In this document: positions 55,036 through 64,000 of the stretch, in pieces
Layout of the letters: each line of letters begins with the position of its first letter
How positions within the stretch are numbered: the stretch's first letter is position 1
Assembly: GCA_963556255.1 (NCBI GenBank)
Contig: OY744611.1
Span: forward strand, 7,701,474-7,765,473
Length of the DNA stretch: 64,000 nt
From: Allolobophora icterica
Lineage: Eukaryota; Annelida; Clitellata; Crassiclitellata; Lumbricidae
Reading direction: 5' to 3'
Made by a program: the position numbers and the translations under genes
Notes under the pieces: generated by a model
Told to the model about the DNA's origin: nothing
What the model saw: only the letters and a program-made list of their open reading frames with translations
Database searches by the model: none

Positions 55036-55262
55036 CTACATCTATATAAATAAAGCCAGCTTTCTGTCTGTGTGTGTGTGTGTGTGTGTCTGTCTGTCTG
55101 TCTGTTTGACCGGTTCCACGACAAAAGGTTCACGACAAATGGTTCACCGACAAATGGTTCACGGACAAAAGGTTCACGACAAATGGTTCACGACAAAAGG
55201 TTCACGACAAATGGTTCACGGACAAAAGGTTCACCGACAAAAGGTTCACAGGCGAAAGGATA
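55036..55262. repeat. GT/CTGT run plus TTCACGACAAATGG tandem repeat
   Basis: TCTATATAAATAAAGCCAGC is followed by a GTGT/CTGT run, then about 9 units of GGTTCACGACAAAAGG or GGTTCACCGACAAATGG. The start (TCTATAT.AATAAAG then TGTGTG) also occurs at 44511-44560 and resembles Helitron-like ends, but no further Helitron feature was seen. Confidence 0.75.
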
Positions 55263-55279
55263 ACGATATTCCAGCTTCT

Positions 55280-58200
55280 AGGTTGAGCGATATTTTCATT
55301 GGTTTCATATAATTTTCATCGCTCTTCCAGCTTCTTGTTTCAGCTCATTTTCGTCGCTCATCCAGCTTTTAGTTTAATCTACGACATAAGTTCATTGCTC
55401 TTCCAGCTTCTAGTTCTAAGCGTTAATACGACATATTTTCATCGCCCTTCCAGGTTCTAGTTCTAAGCGCTATTAGCAAAATTTTCATCCATCTTCCAGA
55501 TTCTAGTGCTAAGCGTTAATACGAAACATTTTCATCGCCCCTCCAGCTTCTAGTTCTTGATCTGGCTTTCGCAAGGGGCACTCTACTGAGACCCTTCTTC
55601 TTCATCTTCTCTCTGATATCTATTGTGCCATTGACAGATCCGAGGTTACTCTTCTGGCCCTTTACGACGTGAGCGCCGCCTTCGACTCCGTCGATCATGA
55701 TATTCTCTTCCGCCGCCTTTCTTTATCGTTTGGAATCACGGCCTTACCTTTAGCCTGGCTCGAATCCTACCTCTCTGATCGTTCCTCCTCTGTTGTCTTT
55801 GGCTCTTCTCGTTCCCTCTGGCTTCATGCTCCTTTTGGCCTCCCCCAAGGCTCTGTTCTTGGTCCTCTACTTTACATTCTCTTCACAGCTGATCTAGGCT
55901 CTCTTCTTGCATCCTGCTCGCTTTCGAGTCACAGCTATGCCGATGACCTCCAATCTTACACTCACTGCTCTGCAACTAAGGCTGCTGCTGCTGTTCAGTT
56001 ATGTCTGATGCTACTTCCACCCTTAATGCCTGGATGTCATCTAATCGTCTGCGTCTCAATCCTTCGAAGACTCAGTACATATGGTTTGGCACTCGTCAAC
56101 AGCTGGCCAAGCTTGATTTGACGTTTCTTGCCACTGAATTCCCCTCCTTTACCTTTTCTACTTCTGTTCGTGACCTAGGTGTCATTCTTGACCAAGAACT
56201 CTCCTTTTCTAAGCACATTCATGAACTGACTCGTGCTTGCTACTATCAACTGCGCCAGCTGCGTGTCGTATCCCGCTCTCTTTCATTCTCCGCGGCTTCC
56301 ACTCTGGTACATGCATTTATTGTCAATCGTTTGGATTATTGCTCCTCTCTCTTTGTTGGACTTCCTCAGACTCGCATTGTTTGTCTAGAGAGGGTTTTGC
56401 GGTCGGCTGCACGCTTGGTTGGCGGTATCTCCAGGTTTGACCACGTCTCTGAATTTATGCGAGACGTTCTCCATTGGCTTCCTGTCCAGCATCGCATTCA
56501 TTACAGGGTCTCCACCATGGCGTGGCATTGTGTCCTAGGGCGGGCCCCGGCCTACCTCTGCGAGCTCTTTACTTTAACTTCCGCTTGTGCGGGGCGCCGT
56601 GCCTTGCGCTCGGCCTCCCGGGGTGATTTTGCTGTCCCCTATGCGCGTACTGCTATGGCGCAGCGTAGGGCATTCTCCGTGGTGGGTCCTACCGCTTGGA
56701 ACGACCTCCCTCTCTCCCTTCGCTCTCTCCCTAGAGACCTCTCAGGTACTTTCTATGGCCTTCTTAAGACCTTTCTTTTTGACCGGGCCCGGGTCGGGAG
56801 CGCCACTGAGTAGATTTCTTGAAGGGGCGCTATAGAAGTTCATTATAGATAGATAGATAGATAGATAGTTCTAAGCGTTAATATGACACATTTTCATCGC
56901 CCTTCCAGCTTCTAGTTCTAAGCGTTAATACGAAACATTTTCATCGAACTTCCACCTTCTTCTAAGCGGTAATACGACATATTTTCATCGCCCTTCCAGC
57001 TTTTAGTTTACATGTTAATATGCCACATTTTCATCGCCCTTGCAGCTTCTTCTCCTAAGCGTTAATGCGACATATTTTCATCGCCCTTCCAGCTTCTAGT
57101 TCTAAGCGTTAATACGAAACATTTTCTTCACCCTTCCAGCCTCTAGTTCTAAGCTTAATACGACACATTTTCATCGCCCTTCCAGCTTCTTCTTTTAATG
57201 CTAATACGACATATTTTCATCGCCCTTCCGGTTCTAGTTTAATTTACATTTTAATCGTTCATCCCGCTTCCAGTTTAATTTATATTTTAATCGTTGATCC
57301 CGCTTCCAGTTTAATTTACATTTTTTTCGTTCAACCCGCTTCCAGTCTAATTTACATTTCTATCGTTCATCCCGCTGCTAGTTTCATTAGCGTTTTAGTC
57401 ATTCATCCCGCTCCTAGTTTAATTAACATTTTAATCGTCATCCCGATCCTAGTTTAATTTACATTTTAATCGTTGATCCGGCTTCCTGTTTAATTAACTT
57501 TTAATCGTTCATCCCGCTGCTAGTTTAATTGACATTTTAATCATTCATCCCGCCTCTAGTTTAATTAGCATTTTAATCGTCATCCCGCTCGCAGTTTAAT
57601 TTACATTTTAATCGTCATCCCGTTTCTAGTTTAATTTATATTTCAATCGTCATCCAGATTCTAGTTTAATTTACATTTTAATCGTCATCCCGCTCCTACT
57701 TTAATTAACTTTTTAATCGTCATCCCGCTGCTAGTTTAATTAATATTTTAATCATTCATCCCGCTCCTAGTTTAATTGACATTTTAATCGTCATCCCGCT
57801 CGCAGTTTAATTTACATTTTAATCGTCATCCCGTTTCTAGTTTAATTTACATTTCAATCGTCATCCCGATTCTAGTTTAATTTACATTTTAATCGTCATC
57901 CCGCTTCTACTTTAATTAACTTTTTAATCGTTCGTCCCGCTCTCAGTTAAATTAAACTAGAGGCGAGATGAACGATTAAAATGTTAGTTAAACTAGAAGC
58001 GGGATGAACGATTAAACAGTTAGTTTAACTAGGAGCGGGATGAACCCTTAAAAAGTTAATTAAACTGGAAGCGGGATCTACGACTAAAAAGTTAATTAAA
58101 CAGGAAGCGGTATCAACGATTAAAAAGTTAATTAAACTAAGAGCGGGATAAATGATTAAAATGTTATTTAAACTAGCAGCGGGATGAACAATTAAAAAGT

Positions 58201-58800
58201 TAATTAAACTAGGGTCGGGATGACGATTAGTATGTTAATTAAACTAGGAGCGGGATGAACGATTAAAAAGTTAATTAAACTGGAAGCGGGCGAACAATTA
58301 AAATGTTAATTAAACTGGAGGCGGGATGACGATTAAAATCTAAATTAAATTGGAAGCGGGACGAACGATGAAAATATAAATTAAACTAGATGCGGGATGA
58401 ACGATTGAGATGTAAATTAGACTGGAAGCGGGATGAACGATAAAAATGTAAATTAAACTGGAAGCGGGATCAATGATTAAAATGTAAATTAAACTAGAAG
58501 CTGGAAGGGCGATGAAAATATGTCGTATTAACGCTTAAAAACTAGAAGCTGGATGAGCGATGAAAATGTGTCATATTTAACGCTTAGAACTAGAAGTTGG
58601 AAGGGCGATGAAAATATGTCGTATTAACGCTTAGAACTAGAAGCTGAAAGGGCGATGAAAATAAGGCGCATTAACGCTTAGAACAAGAATCTGGATGAGG
58701 GATGAAAATATGTTGTATTAACGCTTAAAAACTAGAAACTGGATGAGCGTTGAAGATATGTCGTATTAACGCCTAAAAACTAGAAACTGGATAATAGGCC
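55280..58800. repeat. Two-tier palindromic satellite (foldback-like)
   Basis: Outer unit A (about 48 bp: CTTCTAGTTCTAAGCGTTAA with TACGACATATTTTCATCGCC) fills 55280-57235. Inner unit B (about 37 bp: CTAGTTTAATTTACATTTTA with ATCGTCATCCCGCT) fills 57236-57950. From about 57952 the B unit runs in the inverse sense to about 58495 (AAACTAGAAGCGGGATGAAC), then inverse A to 58795 (AACTAGAAGCTGG, GGGCGATGAAAATATGTCG). The symmetry axis is near 57952. The left arm is longer because it holds more A units and a LINE. Confidence 0.9.
55570..56870 (+). pseudogene. CR1-like LINE, 5'-truncated, inserted in the satellite
   Basis: The first frame (about 55574-56121) covers the RT palm: YDVSAAFDSVDHDILF, FGLPQGSVLGPLLYIL and SYADDLQSY (YADD). 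A frameshift near 55995 joins it to the second frame (56001-56813: SDATSTLNAWMSSNRLRLNP, VRDLGVILDQELSFSKHI, GPTAWNDLPLSLRSL). The 3' end carries GGGAGCGCCACTGAGTAG, GGCGCTATAGAAG and a GATA repeat. The satellite phrase TAGTTCT stands on both sides (about 55553 and 56867), a plausible short target duplication. One shift makes it inactive. Confidence 0.85.
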
Positions 58801-59336
58801 GGATCATAAATTACAAAATATTGGCATATTTCTTAGAGAATATCCATTTATTGGCTCTCAAGTAGGCCTACAGTGATTCCATTGCTGCAAACCGTTTGTC
58901 TGTACTACTTTGCTATACTTTGCATTTTTTCTTAGAAAAAATCGAAAAAATTCACCAAAAACTCTAATTTGTAAGATATCATTCTCTGTACAATCGTACG
59001 AAAAGAAGCAAATTACATCAACTTCTCAATATGAAATATGATTAAGAAACAGTATGGCACGAGTACAATGTAATAGAAGACTTTACTTAAATTTTTCTGA
59101 ATTGAGACTTAGTATCGAACTGAGGCATCAATTTGCGGCGTTCCTGGAGAACGCGAATATAGCCATCACTAGTGAGGTGGCTTAGCGCTGAATTGCGAGG
59201 TTAACGTTACACGGCGGATAAAAGCACCAAATTTGGCAGGATGATCTGTCAGGGTCTGCTAATTAATGTTAGAAGGGGAGCCCTCTGAAATTTTGAAACG
59301 TTTTCATGTAAATCGCAAAAAATTCAAGATGGCGTC
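58801..59336. other. No gene
   Basis: AT-rich sequence up to the second Polinton terminus; nothing recognised. Confidence 0.5.
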
Positions 59337-59480
59337 AGTAGATGTTAAGTAGGCGTTTCAAATCACACTCGCTAGGTGGCGTTAAGTAGGCGTTTCAACG
59401 CAGTCGCTAGGTGGAGTTCTGAAAGCTTAAAAAACCCTTACAATGAGTGAATCTGAAACACCAACCTGTTGGCGCCCTCA
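59337..59480 (+). repeat. Left TIR of the second Polinton
   Basis: Aligns to 21092-21190 with a few changes and one internal duplication of about 50 bp. Homology fades after CCTGTTGGCGC. Confidence 0.85.
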
Positions 59481-60404
59481 AGGGCCTGCCAGAGGGAATG
59501 GAATGGTCATTCAGGGTAAAGAAATGAGATTACCAAGCCTTCTTGTGACCAACTAGCCCTTATAAATAGACTGGCTTTTAAGCAGTGCCTATGCTTATAA
59601 CTCTCCCAGCCCTAAGTCTGCCACCTTCTCATCGTTCTCCTCCTGCACCAGGCAATTAAAATAACTCAATAACACACACACAGACACACACACCTACACA
59701 CACATACATACACACATGCACTGTCTCTTTCTGTCTGTGTCTGTCTGCAACGCACCGACAGACAAACAAACAGAAGAGACGCCCATATAGACAGGAACAC
59801 ACACACACATACAGAGGCATAGACAGACTGAATGCACAGACAGGCCTATACATAAAGCTATTGGGTGAGAAATCGAATCGCTCCAATTCATTTTAAGTTA
59901 CAGATTCGGATAGAGGGTGAAAAATCCGGAATTTTGCGTACCTACACGGCATACTTCGCTTCATAAATAAAGAAACTGCAGTGCTGGCCCACTTAAATCT
60001 TCAGCTCTGAAGAGTTATCTGGGCCACGGCGGGAATCTTAACGACTGAGGAACGTAGCCACCTAGCGAGTTGCGGTGTTAATACGATAGATATAACAAAC
60101 TGAAATATGGCTCTTGTCATAGCTGGCAACAGTAGCTACATTGTTAAGAGCGTTAGGCATGATTGTTACGATCCGGGTTCGCCTCTCGAAGGCGGCACAT
60201 AATACTTTATTGATTTAAAATCTTGGTCCATCACGGTTGGTCTCCTACACTGGGACCTTAAATTGCGTGGTTCCGATCCCTACGGGCAGCGGCGATGAAG
60301 ATTCTCATCCGATCAATGATCAAGGCAATACAGTCGCTATATAAAACATGTACATTTGCATGTTCCCATTTCAGGTTACACGATGACTTAATTGATGCAA
60401 CCAT

Positions 60405-60655
60405 CATTTGTGGGGCGTGGTGGCTCAGTGGTAAGTTCGGCGCCTTGTGACCGGAGGGTTGCAGGTTCGAATCCCACTCTAGCCGCTGCGTACGGACCTT
60501 GGGCAAATCCTTCACTCGCAATTGCTCGTGGCGCTTCGGCGTAAAAATTCCGGCACAGTATCAAATGCTGTAGTCGGGAGCGCCTCTGAGTAGTAGTGGA
60601 ATTCCAGAGACGCTATAGAAATATCCGGAATAAATAAATAAATAATAAATCAATG
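60405..60655 (+). mobile_element. tRNA-derived SINE with LINE-type 3' tail
   Basis: A box TGGCTCAGTGG (60421-60431) and B box GGTTCGAATCC (60474-60484). The 3' part, GTCGGGAGCGCCTCTGAGTA and GACGCTATAGAA, is nearly the same as the 3' end of the LINE at 55570-56870. It ends in AATAAATAAATAAATAA. ATGCAACCA lies on both sides (60396-60404 and about 60653-60661), a likely target duplication. Confidence 0.8.
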
Positions 60656-60774
60656 CAACCAATGTATTAAACTATACAGTGGTTTCAATCAATAAACGAC
60701 ACAATGAACCAATGCAACTAAGAAATAAATTATAAAAATAGAACAGGTTGTGTAATGCAATTATGGAACAAACC

Positions 60775-61620
60775 CAACGGTGTGGTAACGCATTGGGACG
60801 TCTGCAAAATTTTGACCCCCCTAATAATTTTTGCTATAAATTTTAAAAATTAAGCCTTCCGCATTTAAAGACGTATAAATACGAAATACGGGTGTGGTCA
60901 CGCATTGGGACGTCTGCAAAATGTTGACCCCCCTTAATAATTTTGCTATAAATCAAAAAAATTAAGCCTTCCGCGTTATTAGAAGTATGATATGGGTGTG
61001 GTAACGCATTGGGACGTCTCCAAAATTTTGACCCCCCTAATAATTTTGCTATAAATCAAAAAAATTAAGCCTTCCGCGTTATTAGAAGTATAATACGGGC
61101 GTGGTAACGCATTAGGACGTCTGCAAAATTTTGACCCCCCTAATAATTTTGCTATAAATTAAAAAAATTAAGTCTTCCGCGTTATTAGAAGTATAATACG
61201 CATTGGGACGTCTAAAAAATTTTGACCCCCTAATAATTTTGCTATAAATTTAAAAAATTAAGCCTTCTGCAGTATATAACGCATTGTAACGCATTGGGAC
61301 GTCTGCAAAATTTAGACCCCCATAAATTTCGTTAGAAATTAGAAAAATTAAGCATTGTGCGGTATAATGCTGGTGTGTCATCACTTCGGGACCGTTTGCG
61401 AAATTTAGACCCCCATAAATTTCGTTATAAATTAGAAAAATTAAGCAATCTGCGGTATAATGCTGGTGTGTCATCACTTCGGGACCGTTTGCGAAATTTG
61501 GACCCCCTTTAAATTTCGTTATAAATTAGAAATATTAAGCCTTCTGAGGCATTAGAAGTATAATACGGGCGTGACACTATTACGAAACGTCAGCAAAATG
61601 TTGACCCCCTACTAATAATA
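60775..61620. repeat. About 100-bp tandem repeat, 8-9 units
   Basis: The unit contains GTGTGGTAACGCATTGGGAC, GTCTGCAAAATTTTGACCCC, TAATAATTTTGCTATAAAT and TTAAGCCTTCCGCG. Later units drift (TCATCACTTCGGGACC). It lies between the SINE and the first gene of the second Polinton. Confidence 0.9.
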
Positions 61621-61679
61621 TGCTGGTGGTGCGCTAGGAATTACAGACTCACTACTCCAACCACCTACGATGAAAATTT

Positions 61680-62285
61680 TTATATCGTGGTTCGCGGAGA
61701 AGGCCCAGCGCTGGTTAGTTTCTTGATTAGTTCTGCCACCATCTGGTCTTTGCTTTGACTCGGCAACTCTTTTTTTCCATTCTTGCTTTGTATATCACGT
61801 TTCATCGTTCTATATTTCTCATCCTCTCCCAGAATAAGCTTATATTCTTCATCGCTAATAGCCGTGTCTTCCAGCGCCTTAGAAATGTGGTCATGAACAG
61901 TGTTTAGCTTACTCTCCGCCAAAATACAAATTTCGTCGTGTTTTGAAGCTTTAGCAACAAAACTTCTACTAATAACATTTCCAATAATATCCAGAAAACT
62001 CGTCGCTATGGCTAAACTCTCCAGAAGAATACCAGGAATAAAACCAATACCAGTGGCTAACATAGCTGCCCCACCCACCCCAGTTCCAAGACTAACCAGA
62101 GCAAGGCCGGCCGAGGCCCCATTAGCCACATCTACAACCCTCTTATACTTTTTGCACAGTTGTCCCCGACTTATCGCCTCAGACCTCAGGAATGCTTCTA
62201 TTTCGCCAATCTTCTGCAGACGAAATGTTTGCGACGTCGTGTCTGACGAAATTGTTGACTCCATAAGCGTTGGGTACAAAGACAT
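61680..62285 (-). CDS. Glycine-rich membrane protein, copy in second Polinton
   Basis: Intact, 201 codons, about 15 differences from the protein at 23340-23945, most at the two ends (for example MSLYPTLMESTISS at the start). The hydrophobic Gly/Ala segment and the KASKHDEICILAESKLN helix are unchanged. Retention of an open frame in a truncated element suggests either recent truncation or selection. Confidence 0.75.
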   Translation of the reverse strand: MSLYPTLMESTISSDTTSQTFRLQKIGEIEAFLRSEAISRGQLCKKYKRVVDVANGASAGLALVSLGTGVGGAAMLATGIGFIPGILLESLAIATSFLDIIGNVISRSFVAKASKHDEICILAESKLNTVHDHISKALEDTAISDEEYKLILGEDEKYRTMKRDIQSKNGKKELPSQSKDQMVAELIKKLTSAGPSPRTTI

Positions 62286-62291
62286 ACTTTT

Positions 62292-62837
62292 TTATACTTG
62301 CTCTATCAGTAACGTTACGTTTAACTCAATAGTTGAAGTACTTTCAACACCTCTCTTTTTTCCTTCAATTCTGAAACTCGTTTGTCCTGGAATGGATATT
62401 GCTCTAGATGCATCAAATTGTCCACTTAGAATGTCGACTGTACGATCGATGCTACCCGCGGCTGTAATAACGCGTACTGACGCATCACCGGTACTAACAC
62501 CAAACATTGTAAGCCTCCAGAATCCGCGGTCTAATGAGACCGTCTCATTATTAATTTGCAACGTGATACAAGGATAGCGCGCCGCGGCCAGTGGAAGCGT
62601 TTGCCACGAACTTAGAGTCACAGTTTTGGTCGCTGTGTAAATATCGCGGCTGTGGTAATCGTCCGATACGAAATCGATGTGGATTTGGGGAACCGCGTCT
62701 AACATATCTGCGGTGGGCTTAGGGATAGTATATCCCCAGTTGGTAAGGCCAACCAAATCATCGAGGTTGTGCTTGTGCATATTTGTTTCTCCTTTTTGTC
62801 GGAGATAACCACGAATCTTGTAGTGTGAGTCGGCCAT
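62292..62837 (-). CDS. Beta-rich Polinton protein of unknown function, second copy
   Basis: Intact, 181 codons, with about 10 scattered substitutions relative to 23957-24502 and no indel. It is separated from the membrane-protein gene by 6 bp and from the fibre remnant by 9 bp, the same tight packing as in the complete element. Confidence 0.75.
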   Translation of the reverse strand: MADSHYKIRGYLRQKGETNMHKHNLDDLVGLTNWGYTIPKPTADMLDAVPQIHIDFVSDDYHSRDIYTATKTVTLSSWQTLPLAAARYPCITLQINNETVSLDRGFWRLTMFGVSTGDASVRVITAAGSIDRTVDILSGQFDASRAISIPGQTSFRIEGKKRGVESTSTIELNVTLLIEQV

Positions 62838-62846
62838 TATTAAGTC

Positions 62847-63443
62847 TTATGTGTCTCCAACTTTAAAATATGTGTAGATCTGAAAGTGGGATATTCCAAA
62901 AGTACCTTGTGTTGGGCTGGTGGCCAAGACTCCCAGCCTGACGGCTCTGAATAGAATGTTAGCATTGAAGGTGAACTCTTGTGTAGAATTAGTCAAAGCG
63001 ACAGTGGAGGTGATGAGATAAGCGAATCTAAGTGCTACATCGGTAGCTTCGATATTGGGTTTAATCCCATATAATTTCCAGGACGTGATACGTGGTGCAG
63101 CAGGACTAGATCCCCCAGCCAGACTAACCTTCCATATTCGCACAGGCGTCGGGAATTCAATCTGTAACCAAGTCCCCGTAGAACCATCTCTCGAAGTGGA
63201 CGATGTCTTCCACTCACCTCTCACACCCGAGTTGAATGCCATATGAGGCGGGTTGGTGGGGATGGATTCGTTGGCTGAGGCAATGAAACCAGTTTCGGAA
63301 GAGTCTCTGGACAGTGGTGGAATATGACCTGTATGGTTAAGAAACTTGAGGTTATTCACGTACTGTATTACTAGACGGGTCAATATATGGTTGAACCCCA
63401 AAAAAATTGATACAAAAGGTTTCTCAACTGATTTTGTTACCAT
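62847..63443 (-). pseudogene. Fibre gene C-terminal domain, 5'-truncated
   Basis: From about 63370 down to the stop at 62847 the frame matches the fibre tip: VNNLKFLNHTGHIPPLS, then GEWKTSSTSRDGSTGTWLQI, PTPVRIWKVSLAGGSSPAAP and ITSWKLYGI. This is a galactose-binding/F5-8C-like pattern. It has no frameshifts, unlike the copy at 24512-25000. The tail-fibre shaft is missing, and the first 25 residues upstream of about 63370 are unrelated sequence. The loop after GEW differs greatly from the first Polinton, while PVRIWKVSLAGG is identical. Confidence 0.7.
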
Positions 63444-63499
63444 TTGGCATGCTTATTAACATAGTAAAAGTCTACTCTGTTCTGACCATTCGAAAAGGG

Positions 63500-64000
63500 T
63501 CATTTTCAAGATGGCGTCCAAGATGGCTGCCGGGAGCTAAAATTTTTCATATCTTAAGCAATATGCAACCTAGACAGGCGGTTTTGGTGTCAAAACGTAG
63601 GGTTTATTGCTTAGCATTCAGCTAAAATAACTTTAAAATCACTTAATGTATCATTTCAAGATGGCGTCCAAGATGGCTGCCGGGAGCTCAAATTGTCTAT
63701 ATCACTCTCAAAAGTTAAAGCTAGAAAGGTGGTTTTGGTGTCAAACCGTAGGGTTTATTGCTCAGGGTTCAGCTGAAATAACTTTAATCACTTAATGTAT
63801 CATTTAATCACTTAATGTATCATTTCAAGATGGCGTCCAAGATGGCTGCCGGGAGCTCAAATTGTCTATATCACTCTCAAAAGTTAAAGCTAGAAAGGTG
63901 GTTTTGGTGTCAAACCGTAGGGTTTATTGCTCAGGGTTCAGCTGAAATAACTTTAATCACTTAATGTATCATTTAATCACTTAATGTATCATTTCAAGAT
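63500..64000. repeat. 150-170-bp tandem repeat at the window end
   Basis: The unit begins CAAGATGGCGTCCAAGATGG CTGCCGGGAGCT in pieces, with starts at about 63507, 63657, 63826 and 63996, and includes GGTTTTGGTGTCAAACCGTA and ACTTAATGTATCATT. The last three units carry a 19-20-bp internal duplication (ATTTAATCACTTAATGTATC). The array continues beyond the window. Confidence 0.9.

Larger units (their letters stand above)
59337..63440. mobile_element. Second Polinton, left part, truncated
   Basis: AGTAGATGTTAAGTAGGCGT at 59337 matches the start of the first Polinton. The next about 140 bp follow its TIR (GCAGTCGCTAGGTGG, AGCTTAAAAAACCCTTAC, CAATGAGTGAATCTGAAAC), with an internal duplication of the GTTAAGTAGGCGTTTCAA...GCTAGGTGG segment. 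A CA-rich stretch follows (59670-59815), then a SINE and tandem repeats. The three left-end genes follow in the same order and orientation. Homology is lost inside the fibre gene near 63370. No right end is in the window. Confidence 0.85.

Noticed and set aside
55036..55100. Helitron 5' end
   Set aside because: The TCTATAT...TGTGTG start is suggestive, but no CTRR end, hairpin or Rep/helicase frame was found.
54167..55312. Frames of up to 311 codons rich in Tyr, Met, Cys, Val or Tyr, Ile, His, Thr
   Set aside because: Products of the GTAT/CATA microsatellite; only the short 54167-54370 part has hAT similarity.
60140..60215. Second tRNA-like segment (GGGTTCGCCTC)
   Set aside because: B-box resemblance only; no A box at proper spacing.
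60258..60521. Reverse frame of 87 codons
   Set aside because: It lies across the antisense strand of a SINE, a common false gene.

Overview
The window is eukaryotic and almost certainly from an invertebrate animal. It holds an intron-containing CARD gene, several lineages of non-LTR retrotransposon, tRNA-derived SINEs, hAT-type DNA transposons with exact 8-bp target duplications, long minisatellites and two Polinton/Maverick elements. There are no bacterial-style operons outside the Polintons. The species cannot be named from the sequence.

Layout. 1-3.6 kb: fragments of LINEs and a BED-finger DNA transposon. 3.69-18.83 kb: the only convincing host gene. Three coding exons, all joined in phase 1, encode a CARD, a TRADD-N-like domain and an NHL-like beta-propeller. 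Its introns carry LINE pieces, a nearly intact EN/RT LINE ORF of 1,078 codons and several nested hAT elements. 19.5-42.46 kb: a nested set. A 32-bp satellite was split by a LINE, and that LINE was split by an 18,138-bp Polinton (21092-39229). The Polinton has identical terminal inverted repeats and a GCTGC flanking duplication.

The Polinton carries, from its right end inward: a Cys-rich protein, protein-primed DNA polymerase B, integrase, a zinc-ribbon/PLA2-like gene, packaging ATPase, a conserved coiled protein, penton, a pVI-like protein, major capsid protein, a GSGLYL membrane protein overlapping an adenain-like protease, a phage-tail-fibre-like fibre, and two further small proteins. Polymerase, capsid, fibre and zinc-ribbon/PLA2 genes are broken by frameshifts or stop codons. 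Integrase, ATPase, penton, protease and the small proteins are open.

42.8-59.3 kb: a repeat-rich stretch with minisatellites, a 72-bp hairpin, a SINE, LINE tails, a 2.4-kb DNA transposon with nested MITEs, and a 3.5-kb palindromic satellite interrupted by a LINE. 59.34-63.4 kb: the left end of a second, truncated Polinton of the same family, with three matching genes. 63.5-64 kb: a tandem repeat that runs off the window.

The items most worth a second look are: the overlap of the membrane-protein and protease genes at a canonical A_AAA_AAC slippery heptamer; the tail-fibre-like gene whose tip differs strongly between the two Polintons; the contrast between identical TIRs and decayed genes; the phase-1 domain exons and GC-AG intron of the CARD gene; and the foldback-like palindromic satellite.
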